A stretch of 5,545 nt of DNA from Methanomassiliicoccus sp. (GTDB lineage: Archaea > Thermoplasmatota > Thermoplasmata > Methanomassiliicoccales > JACIVX01). Position numbers and translations under genes: made by a program. This document shows, one piece after another, positions 1-4,948 of this stretch. Position 1 is the first letter of the stretch; the number at the start of each line of letters is the position of its first letter. Below the pieces are notes generated by a model. That model was not told the DNA's origin. It made no database searches and was given only the letters and a program-made list of their open reading frames with translations. The stretch covers positions 1 to 5,545 of the forward strand of contig DYTM01000023.1 in the NCBI GenBank assembly GCA_020725985.1, written 5' to 3'.

Positions 1-777
1 GGTCCACCACCCCTCCACCAGCTCCGCCTCGCCCTCCGGCAGGTCGAACGGGATCCTCTCCACCTCCGCCACGATGGCTATCAGGAAAACAACGAAGCCG
101 ATGAACTGCGGGACGATGTACCAGCCCACTTCCTGCTGTGCCGAGACGATATCGCCGATGTTGAGGCTCCCCGTGAGGAGAACCACGCCCACCATCGAGA
201 GGAGCAGGGGAACCTCGTAGCTGATCAGCTGGGCGGCGGACCTCATTCCCCCGATCAGAGAGTACTTGTTGTTCGAGGCCCACCCTCCGATAAGGATAGC
301 GAAGGGGGTGATGCTGAAGATCGCGAAGATGAAAAGGAGCCCGGCGTCCAAATCAGAAAGATAGAACCGGTCGCTCAGGGGGATGGCGGCCAGAAGGAAG
401 AGGGAGGAGGCGATCATGATGACGACGGCCCAGTTGTAGGCGGTCCTCTCAGCGTTCCGGGGAACGATGATCTCCTTGAGGAAGGTCTTGAGGCCGTCGG
501 CGATGTTCTGGAAATACCCCGCCGGGCCGACGACCATCGCTCCCCTCCGGTCCATCAGCCTCCCGAGCGTCTTCCTTTCCTGCCATATCATCGTGATCGC
601 TATGAGGAAGCCCACCGCGAAGACGACGATGACCTCGGCAGTGATGGTGAGGAACCGGATCACGTCGGGGCCGCCGAGCCAGATTGCCAGGCCGTGAGCG
701 CCCAGCCAGTTCAGGAGATAGTTGACTATCCCGACCAGCCAGGTCACAATCCCCTCAGTGAATCCGTACAAGTCCAT
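1..777 (-). CDS. nuoH: NADH dehydrogenase-like complex I subunit H (NuoH), 3' end cut by window
   Basis: This is the membrane subunit that joins the quinone-reducing arm of complex I to the proton-pumping arm and forms much of the quinone chamber. The 259 visible residues hold several hydrophobic segments (about 40-64, 115-133, 145-165, 186-202, 220-238). Family landmarks are ERK at 67-69, ADGLK at 93-97, GGWASNNKYSL at 164-174, RSAAQLISYE at 179-188 and the acidic loop PFDLPEGEAELVEGW at 243-257. The C-terminal part, with the last helices, lies beyond the left edge. The ATG at 777 is four bases after the nuoD stop and has the ribosome site AGGTGA overlapping that stop. Compared with bacterial homologues as I recall them, about 30 extra residues precede the ERK motif and include another hydrophobic stretch (10-34). 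In the first loop the usual Q-x-R-x-GPN reads M-D-R-R-GAM. The family assignment is very sure; the donor of the complex is unknown. Confidence 0.95.
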   Translation of the reverse strand, partial: MDLYGFTEGIVTWLVGIVNYLLNWLGAHGLAIWLGGPDVIRFLTITAEVIVVFAVGFLIAITMIWQERKTLGRLMDRRGAMVVGPAGYFQNIADGLKTFLKEIIVPRNAERTAYNWAVVIMIASSLFLLAAIPLSDRFYLSDLDAGLLFIFAIFSITPFAILIGGWASNNKYSLIGGMRSAAQLISYEVPLLLSMVGVVLLTGSLNIGDIVSAQQEVGWYIVPQFIGFVVFLIAIVAEVERIPFDLPEGEAELVEGWWT

Positions 778-781
778 TTCC

Positions 782-787
782 TCACCT
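782..787 (-). promoter_or_regulatory. Ribosome binding site of nuoH overlapping the nuoD stop
   Basis: On the minus strand AGGTGA includes the TGA stop of nuoD and ends four bases before the nuoH ATG. It matches AGGAGGTGATCC in the same register as the site at 3464-3470, which supports the nuoH start despite its long N-terminus. Confidence 0.7.
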
Positions 788-1864
788 GTCCGTCTCTCCC
801 AGGCACATGTCGATCGATCCCATGATCGCCGGCACGTCCGCCACCTTGTAGCCTCTCAGTATAGCCGGAACGGCTGAGACCGAGACGAAGATCGGACTCC
901 GCACCTTCAGCCTGTATGGCTTGTCAGTCCCGTCCCCGATGACATACATCAGCCCCTCCCCCCTCGGGTCCTCAACACGGGCGACTGCTGTCCTCTTAGG
1001 CGCATTCCTCGGAGGCTTCACCCTGAACGGTCCGGGAGGCATCTTGCTGAGTGCCTGCCGCACAATATAGGCACTCATCCTCATCTCCTCCATTCTCACC
1101 CTGTACCGGGCATAACAGTCACAGTCTGGATGGGTGCACATGTCCCATTCGAGCTCGTCATAGACCGAATACGGATCGGTCTTGCGGAGGTCCACCTTCA
1201 CCCCACTCCCTCTCAGGTTCGGGCCGGTGACGCCGAGGTTCATCCCGTCCGACGGAGTCAGAACGCCGACATCCTGGGTCCTCATCAGGAATATCTTGCT
1301 GCCGTCGTAGATGAGCTCGTACTCATCGAGCTTCTTCTCGAAGAAGTCCAGGGCCCTCAGGCAGTCCCTCTCGAACTCCGCCGGGAGGTCGTTCCTCACC
1401 CCCCCGATCCTCGGGTAGTTGTAGGTAATCCTCGCCCCGGTGACACTCTGAAGCAAATCCAGGAAGAGCTCCCGCTCCCTCATGGCGTAGGTGAAGCCCG
1501 TCAGCAGTCCCAGGTCGGTGCCATAGGCGGCGATCCACATGAGGTGCGAGGCGATCCTCTGCAGCTCGAGCACGATGACCCTGATGTACTCGGCCCTCTC
1601 CGGCACCTCCACCCCCATGAGCTCCTCCACCGCCAGGCAGTAGAGGTGGCTCCATGACATCGACGCTCCATAGCAAAGCCTGTCGGAAAGTGGGATGATC
1701 TGGGGGTAGGTCCGGTTCTCGGTGAGCTTCTCCCATCCTCGGTGAAGGTACCCGACGACAGGCTCGGCTTCGATGATGGTCTCCCCGTCCACCTTCACCC
1801 TTAGGTTCCACAGACCGTGGGTCATCGGGTGCTGGGGTCCCATGTTGATCCACATCTCGGCCAT
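782..1864 (-). CDS. nuoD: NADH dehydrogenase-like complex I subunit D (NuoD, 49 kDa type)
   Basis: This peripheral-arm subunit is related to the large subunit of NiFe hydrogenases and forms the quinone reduction site together with NuoB. It has 360 residues, close to the family length. Visible landmarks are GPQHPMTHG (9-17), GYLHRGWEK (38-46), TYPQ (52-55), DRLCY (61-65), VPERAEYIRV, ELQRIASHL, PRIGGV, PRGEG, PYRLKVRSP and the C-terminal GSIDMCLGETDR. His16 and Tyr65 correspond to the quinone-site His38 and Tyr87 of Thermus Nqo4 (numbering from memory). The residue before that Tyr, normally Asp, is Cys64. The hydrogenase-type Cys metal ligands are absent, as expected for NuoD, so it is not a hydrogenase. 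An upstream in-frame ATG at 1993 was rejected: it lies inside nuoC, its extra 43 residues resemble nothing, and GGAGG (1872-1876) sits seven bases before the chosen ATG. One base separates it from the nuoC stop, which suggests coupled translation. Confidence 0.97.
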   Translation of the reverse strand: MAEMWINMGPQHPMTHGLWNLRVKVDGETIIEAEPVVGYLHRGWEKLTENRTYPQIIPLSDRLCYGASMSWSHLYCLAVEELMGVEVPERAEYIRVIVLELQRIASHLMWIAAYGTDLGLLTGFTYAMRERELFLDLLQSVTGARITYNYPRIGGVRNDLPAEFERDCLRALDFFEKKLDEYELIYDGSKIFLMRTQDVGVLTPSDGMNLGVTGPNLRGSGVKVDLRKTDPYSVYDELEWDMCTHPDCDCYARYRVRMEEMRMSAYIVRQALSKMPPGPFRVKPPRNAPKRTAVARVEDPRGEGLMYVIGDGTDKPYRLKVRSPIFVSVSAVPAILRGYKVADVPAIMGSIDMCLGETDR

Positions 1865-1865
1865 G

Positions 1866-2345
1866 CTACCGCCTCCACAGCTTGAAGTCCTTCCGGAACG
1901 GGAAGTAATGGGTGTCCTCGGGAAGGAATATCCTCTCCATCCTGGGATGGTTCCGGAACTTGATCCCGAACATGTCGTAAGTTTCCCGCTCATGCCAGTC
2001 GGCGCCGCCCCAGAGGGGCGCTATCGAATCGATCTCCGGATCGTCCGTCGGAATGTCAACTGTGATTTCGAGAAGACAACGATTGGAGTAAGAGGAGATG
2101 TGATAGACGACCTGGAAGAGATCCACCCGGTCCACGCCCGAGACGGAGGAGACGTGCTCGAAGCCGAGATCGCCCTTCAGGAACTCGCAGAGCTTGTACA
2201 GAGCCGCCCTGTCCGCCCTGGCGTTGATCCTTCTCGGTCCGATTCCGCCGATCGTCACGCCCTCCGGGAACTTCCCTCTCACCAAGTCCACGATGGCGTT
2301 CTCGGAGAACTTCCGATCGGATGAATCCCCACTTTCCTCCACCAT
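1866..2345 (-). CDS. nuoC: NADH dehydrogenase-like complex I subunit C (NuoC, 30 kDa type)
   Basis: This structural subunit of the peripheral arm packs against NuoD and binds no cofactor. It has 159 residues. The N-terminal two thirds have the loose pattern of the family (LYKLCEFLKGDLGFEHVSSVSGVD region, 50-72). The C-terminal signature is clear: DWHERETYDMFGIKF at 116-130, NHP at 132-134, and RIFLPEDTHYFPFRKDF at 138-154. The family normally has a short motif with W and G after PED (PEDW-x-G-x-P-L-RKD); here it is PEDTHYFPFRKD, a mild variant. The protein ends soon after RKD, so it is the unfused form and not the NuoCD fusion of E. coli. The ATG is six bases after the nuoB stop. Two candidate ribosome sites precede it on the minus strand, GGAGG at 2361-2357 (11-base spacer) and GAGG at 2353-2350 (4-base spacer). 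Family and start are both well supported. Confidence 0.96.
   Translation of the reverse strand: MVEESGDSSDRKFSENAIVDLVRGKFPEGVTIGGIGPRRINARADRAALYKLCEFLKGDLGFEHVSSVSGVDRVDLFQVVYHISSYSNRCLLEITVDIPTDDPEIDSIAPLWGGADWHERETYDMFGIKFRNHPRMERIFLPEDTHYFPFRKDFKLWRR
1872..1876 (-). promoter_or_regulatory. Ribosome binding site of nuoD, inside nuoC
   Basis: On the minus strand GGAGG lies seven bases before the nuoD ATG and within the last codons of nuoC. It fixes the nuoD start at 1864 and fits translation coupled to nuoC. Confidence 0.85.
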
Positions 2346-2351
2346 TCCCCC

Positions 2352-2882
2352 TCAGTCCTCCAGGAAGGTCCCCTTGGTCGAATGCCTGATCTTGTCCTGC
2401 AGCTTCAGGAAACCGTCGAGCATCGCCTCCGGCCTCGGGGGACATCCCGGTATGTGTATGTCAACTGGAATGAACGTGTCCACTCCCTGAACGACGTTGT
2501 ATGAATCGTACCACGGGCCGCCGGAGATCGCGCACTCCCCCATCGCGACGACCCACTTGGGTTCGGGCATCTGCTCGTACAGCCTCCGCAGGTCAGGCCG
2601 CAGCTTAGAGGTGATCCAGCCGTTGACGAGAAGGACGTCGCACTGCCTCGGAGACGAACGGAAGACGAAGCCGAACCTCTCCGCGTCCCAGCGGGGGGCG
2701 GAGGCCGCCGCCATCTCGAGCGCGCAGCACGCGATCCCGAAGTGCAGAGGGAAAAGGGAATTGCGCAGCGCCCAGCTCCATATTGGCCGGGTGATCTTAT
2801 CCACGCCCCTCTTCACGCCGCTCGCGCGCATCACTTCGTCGAAGACCTGCGACGACCACTCCATGAACTCCTTTGCGCTCAT
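2352..2882 (-). CDS. nuoB: NADH dehydrogenase-like complex I subunit B (NuoB, PSST type, cluster N2)
   Basis: This peripheral-arm subunit carries the [4Fe-4S] cluster N2, the last electron carrier before quinone. It has 176 residues. The four expected ligands are present: Cys52 and Cys53 in [10 protein letters not shown], Cys117 in MGECAISGG and Cys147 in PGCPPRPEA. The stretches [16 protein letters not shown] and YNVVQGVD are also family-typical. The stretch after PRQ reads [13 protein letters not shown] where the common form is ADxxIVAGTVTxK, adding a fifth cysteine (Cys81). I chose the ATG at 2882, just after nuoA, because it gives a normal length. No convincing ribosome site precedes it; GAGG lies about 20 bases away. 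A second ATG at 2864 (Met7) has AAGGAG only three bases before it, so the true start could be either. Frame extension further upstream runs inside nuoA and was rejected. The gene is 23 bases from the nuoA stop and 6 from nuoC. Confidence 0.96.
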   Translation of the reverse strand: MSAKEFMEWSSQVFDEVMRASGVKRGVDKITRPIWSWALRNSLFPLHFGIACCALEMAAASAPRWDAERFGFVFRSSPRQCDVLLVNGWITSKLRPDLRRLYEQMPEPKWVVAMGECAISGGPWYDSYNVVQGVDTFIPVDIHIPGCPPRPEAMLDGFLKLQDKIRHSTKGTFLED

Positions 2883-2905
2883 GGCGATGGCGTTCGGCGC
2901 GAGCC

Positions 2906-3265
2906 TCAGATCCAGATGATCTCCTCCTTCTTCAGTGCGTACGAGACCCCGATGAGGAGAATTGACAAGAAAACGGCCATGTATATCTTGGCAAGATCGG
3001 AGAGCCCGGAAAACGCGAGGGCCCATATCATCAGGAAAACGGTGATCACGTCGAAGATGACGAAGATGATACCGAACATGTAGTACTGGAAATGAAACTG
3101 AATCTGCGCCTGCCCGATCGGCACCTCGCCGCACTCATAGGTCATCTCTTTCTGCGCCATTCGTTTCGTCGGACGGAAGAAGCGGGACGCGTAGAATGCG
3201 AGCACCGGGAAGAGAATCACCACCAACGCGAAAACCGCGACCGGCAGATAGTCCTCTACGAGCAT
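2906..3265 (-). CDS. nuoA: NADH dehydrogenase-like complex I subunit A (NuoA)
   Basis: This small membrane subunit lines the contact between the two arms of complex I with NuoH. The 119 residues form three hydrophobic segments, about 7-27, 60-82 and 94-111. The long loop between the first two contains the family motif YECG (43-46), whose cysteine is in the loop linked to active/deactive switching in mitochondrial ND3. The second segment contains FDV (71-73), but the acidic residue that normally follows (FDVE; Glu81 of E. coli NuoA by memory) is Ile74. I chose the ATG at 3265, since the TATA box at 3288-3295 predicts transcription starting there, giving a leaderless mRNA. A GTG nine bases further upstream (3274) would add three residues but would lie upstream of that start. 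It is the first gene of the operon, followed by nuoB after 23 bases. Family assignment is sure. Confidence 0.95.
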   Translation of the reverse strand: MLVEDYLPVAVFALVVILFPVLAFYASRFFRPTKRMAQKEMTYECGEVPIGQAQIQFHFQYYMFGIIFVIFDVITVFLMIWALAFSGLSDLAKIYMAVFLSILLIGVSYALKKEEIIWI

Positions 3266-3287
3266 CGCAGCCACAACAAGCTGCCTT

Positions 3288-3295
3288 TATTTAAA
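3288..3295 (-). promoter_or_regulatory. TATA box of the nuo operon
   Basis: On the minus strand this reads TTTAAATA, a full match to the archaeal TATA consensus (TTTAWATA). It is preceded by GGAAAA (3301-3296), which fits the purine-rich TFB recognition element. The centre is about 26 bases from the A of the nuoA ATG at 3265, the usual distance to an archaeal transcription start, so a leaderless or nearly leaderless mRNA is inferred. Confidence 0.8.
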
Positions 3296-3433
3296 TTTTC
3301 CATGAAAGACCTTCCTAGACTACGTGGTATGGGAAGCGCTTGCATGGCGACTGGATTGTCTTCGGGACGGGGGAAGCGGTTTTCGGAGTAGTTACCGCGA
3401 AATAGCGAAGAACAGCCGCCCCTGACAGCAGTG

Positions 3434-3441
3434 ATATAAGT
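3434..3441 (+). promoter_or_regulatory. Probable TATA box of the PfpI-family gene
   Basis: The stretch ATATAAGT (within GTGATATAAGTA) is a weaker TATA-like element facing right. Its centre is about 35 bases before the TTG start, so transcription should begin near 3463, leaving a leader of roughly ten bases that still includes the ribosome site. No clear purine-rich TFB element is seen upstream. Confidence 0.55.
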
Positions 3442-3463
3442 ATCCGGCAACGTAGCCACTGAC

Positions 3464-3470
3464 GGTGATC
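3464..3470 (+). promoter_or_regulatory. Ribosome binding site deciding the TTG start
   Basis: GGTGATC matches seven consecutive bases of AGGAGGTGATCC, the complement of the archaeal 16S rRNA 3' end. It uses the 3' part of that pairing and ends two bases before the TTG, which keeps the normal aligned distance (GGAGG would end seven bases before the start). It supports TTG at 3473 as the true start. Confidence 0.7.
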
Positions 3471-3472
3471 GG

Positions 3473-3982
3473 TTGGGCAAGCGAATCGCTATTCTTGTCG
3501 AGAACGACTACGAGGACCTTGAGCTCTGGTATCCCCTCCTTCGTCTTCGGGAGGCTGGACATGAGCCAGTGATCGTCGGCACCGGGAGCGACATGTACAA
3601 GAGCAAGCACGGATACGAGGCGAAGCCGGACGTTCAGATAGATTCGGCGGACGCGACCGACTTCGACGGCGTCGTCATCCCGGGAGGCTGGGCTCCTGAC
3701 AGGCTCCGGCGGTACTCGAAGGTCAATGAGTTCGTCCGGAAGCTCTTCGAGAGCGGAAAGGTCGTCGCCTCCATCTGCCACGGCGGATCAGTCCTCGTTT
3801 CGGCTGGAGTGCTGAAGGGGAGGAAGGCCACATCTGTCGTCGCGATAAAGGATGATCTGATCAACGCCGGGGCGAGATTCAAGGACGAGGAGGTTGTGGT
3901 CGACAGGAACCTCATCACCTCCAGAAGACCCCCCGACCTCCCCGCCTTCATGAGGGAGATACTCAAGGCGCTCGAGCGATGA
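3473..3982 (+). CDS. DJ-1/PfpI family protein (PfpI-like cysteine hydrolase)
   Basis: This is a cytoplasmic protein of the class I glutamine amidotransferase-like fold, 169 residues, the usual PfpI length. Family members are described as intracellular peptidases or as aldehyde-damage/stress proteins, and the true substrate is disputed, so no specific reaction is claimed. The nucleophile elbow is ASICHGG with Cys102 and His103. Glu14 (in NDYEDLE) corresponds to the glutamate that contacts the catalytic cysteine. GRKATSVVAIKDDLINAGA (815-element pattern absent elsewhere in the window) is a typical C-terminal family block at about 126-145. In the Pyrococcus enzyme PH1704 a glutamate from the neighbouring subunit (Glu74 by memory) completes the site; here the aligned residue is Asp76 in PGGWAPDRLR, a conservative change. 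The start is TTG with a strong ribosome site. It is transcribed away from the nuo operon and precedes proC, which has its own promoter, so a shared role is not implied. Confidence 0.94.
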   Translation: MGKRIAILVENDYEDLELWYPLLRLREAGHEPVIVGTGSDMYKSKHGYEAKPDVQIDSADATDFDGVVIPGGWAPDRLRRYSKVNEFVRKLFESGKVVASICHGGSVLVSAGVLKGRKATSVVAIKDDLINAGARFKDEEVVVDRNLITSRRPPDLPAFMREILKALER

Positions 3983-3995
3983 AACCGATGCTGGA

Positions 3996-4030
3996 GAATG
4001 CCCGAGGCGGCGGGCACTCCAATTTGTTTT
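3996..4030 (+). terminator. Hairpin plus T-rich tract, possible terminator of the PfpI-family gene
   Basis: Fourteen bases after the stop, TGCCCG (3999-4004) and CGGGCA (4011-4016) form a six-base-pair GC-rich stem with a six-base loop. AATTTGTTTT follows at 4021-4030. Archaeal transcription ends mainly at T-rich tracts and does not require a hairpin, so the T-rich part is the stronger evidence. The tract merges into the proC TATA box. Confidence 0.45.
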
Positions 4031-4035
4031 ATATA
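4028..4035 (+). promoter_or_regulatory. TATA box of proC
   Basis: TTTATATA is a full match to the archaeal TATA consensus. Its centre is about 60 bases before the proC ATG, placing the transcription start near 4058 and leaving a leader of about 34 bases that contains the ribosome site. This argues that proC is transcribed separately from the upstream gene. Confidence 0.75.
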
Positions 4036-4079
4036 TGATGGTCACGATGGAGACTACCTACTGACAAGCATTGGCACAG

Positions 4080-4084
4080 GGAGG
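4080..4084 (+). promoter_or_regulatory. Ribosome binding site of proC
   Basis: GGAGG lies seven bases before the ATG at 4092, the optimal distance. It decides against the upstream in-frame TTG at 4071, which would add seven residues (MAQGGGK) that are not part of the Rossmann fold and would itself overlap this site. Confidence 0.85.
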
Positions 4085-4091
4085 CGGAAAG

Positions 4092-4904
4092 ATGGGCAAG
4101 AAGATTGGATTCGTGGGCGCGGGCAACATGGCCGAGGCGCTGATGAGAGGGATCATCTCCGCGGGGTTCGCGAAGAAGGAGGATATCATCGCGAGCGAGA
4201 TCATACCAGAGAGGAGGGATTTCATATCCCGCACGATCGGCGTGCAGACGACCGAGGACAACACCAAGGTGGTGAAGTCCTCGAAGATCATCGTTCTCGC
4301 GGTGAAACCCAACATCGTCGCCCCTGTGCTCGAGGAGCTGAAGCCGTACCTTTCTTCTGAGAACCTGATCATCTCCATCGCCGCCGGGATCAAGATCGGA
4401 TACATAGAATCCCGGCTCAATCACGGGGTCCGGGTGATCAGGGTCATGCCCAACCACGCCTGCCTCGTCGGGGCGTCCGCGTCGGGCTACGCCCCGGGCA
4501 AGTACGCGAAGGAGGAGGACAAGGAGACCGTTCAGAGAATCCTCGAGTCGGTTGGTCGCGCATTCTGCCTGGACGAGAAGCTCCTGGACGCGGTGACGGG
4601 GCTGAGCGGAAGCGGACCCGCCTTCGTGTACGTGATGATCGAGGCCCTCGCAGACGGCGGCGTCATGGCCGGGCTGCCAAGGGATGTGTCGACCGTTCTC
4701 GCCGCGCAGACCGTTCTCGGGTCGGCGAAGACCGTCCTCGACACGAAGAAGCATCCCGGAGAGCTGAAAGACCAGGTCGCCTCTCCCGCAGGGACGACGA
4801 TCGAGGGGTTGAAGGTCATCGAGGAAGCGGGAGTGAGAGGGGCTCTGATCAAAGCTGTGTACGCGGCCGCGAAGAAATCGCAGGAGCTCGGGGAGAAGGG
4901 CTGA
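4092..4904 (+). CDS. proC: Pyrroline-5-carboxylate reductase
   Basis: This cytoplasmic enzyme reduces 1-pyrroline-5-carboxylate to L-proline with NAD(P)H, the last step of proline synthesis. It has 270 residues, the normal length. The N-terminal Rossmann fold starts at once with [11 protein letters not shown] (6-16; nucleotide-binding Gly9, Gly11), followed by VLAVKP (68-73) and SIAAGI (95-100). The C-terminal dimerisation and substrate domain shows [12 protein letters not shown] (169-180), EALADGG (184-190), [11 protein letters not shown] (203-213), HPGELKDQV (221-229) and the family signature [10 protein letters not shown] (231-240). Two positions differ from the common form: RVMPNTP reads RVMPNHA (117-123), and SPGGTT reads SPAGTT. 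The rest is intact, so the enzyme is expected to be active. proA and proB are not in the window. It has its own TATA box and ribosome site and converges with the radical SAM gene, 44 bases from its end. Confidence 0.96.
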   Translation: MGKKIGFVGAGNMAEALMRGIISAGFAKKEDIIASEIIPERRDFISRTIGVQTTEDNTKVVKSSKIIVLAVKPNIVAPVLEELKPYLSSENLIISIAAGIKIGYIESRLNHGVRVIRVMPNHACLVGASASGYAPGKYAKEEDKETVQRILESVGRAFCLDEKLLDAVTGLSGSGPAFVYVMIEALADGGVMAGLPRDVSTVLAAQTVLGSAKTVLDTKKHPGELKDQVASPAGTTIEGLKVIEEAGVRGALIKAVYAAAKKSQELGEKG

Positions 4905-4918
4905 GACCTCAGTGGCGT

Positions 4919-4934
4919 CGTCCTCAGCCGGACG
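4919..4934. terminator. Small hairpin in the convergent gap, weak terminator candidate
   Basis: CGTCC (4919-4923) and GGACG (4930-4934) form a five-base-pair stem with a six-base loop in the 44-base gap between proC and the converging gene. On the plus strand a pyrimidine-rich, moderately T-rich stretch follows at 4953-4968, inside the end of the opposite gene. There is no T-run on the minus-strand side. The stem is short enough to be chance. Confidence 0.25.
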
Positions 4935-4948
4935 CAAGCCCCCAATCC

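Larger units (their letters stand above)
3266..3472. other. Divergent intergenic region between nuoA and the PfpI-family gene
   Basis: Besides the two TATA boxes and the ribosome site, the roughly 140 bases between the boxes hold no supportable gene. Visible small elements are an eight-base palindrome AAGCGCTT at 3334-3341, an inverted repeat GCGGT/ACCGC at 3376-3380 and 3394-3398 with a 13-base spacer, and GCGAA repeated at 3397 and 3405. Any of these could be a regulator site, but each is short enough to occur by chance. Confidence 0.5.

Noticed and set aside
1130..1657. Plus-strand reading frame opposite nuoD
   Set aside because: Entirely inside nuoD on the opposite strand, with His/Pro/Val-rich composition and no promoter or ribosome site.
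1865..1993. Possible 43-residue N-terminal extension of NuoD
   Set aside because: It overlaps nuoC in another frame and is Ser/Gly/Thr-rich without family resemblance; the GGAGG site favours the ATG at 1864.
1773..2324. Plus-strand reading frame across the nuoC/nuoD junction
   Set aside because: It lies opposite two strongly supported genes, and its sequence resembles no protein family.
2883..3134. Possible 84-residue N-terminal extension of NuoB
   Set aside because: It lies inside nuoA in another frame, and the result would be far longer than any usual NuoB.
3266..3274. GTG start for nuoA three codons upstream
   Set aside because: It lies only about 18 bases from the TATA centre, upstream of the expected transcription start.
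3256..3480. Minus-strand 74-codon frame across the divergent promoter region
   Set aside because: It overlaps both promoters and the start of nuoA in another frame; no ribosome site or family resemblance.
3392..3781. Minus-strand frame opposite the PfpI-family gene
   Set aside because: Antisense to a clear gene, and its composition shows no domain; it also crosses the opposite gene's promoter.
3473..4904. PfpI-family gene and proC as one operon for proline metabolism
   Set aside because: proC has its own consensus TATA box, and a terminator-like element separates the genes; nothing in the sequence ties the PfpI protein to proline.
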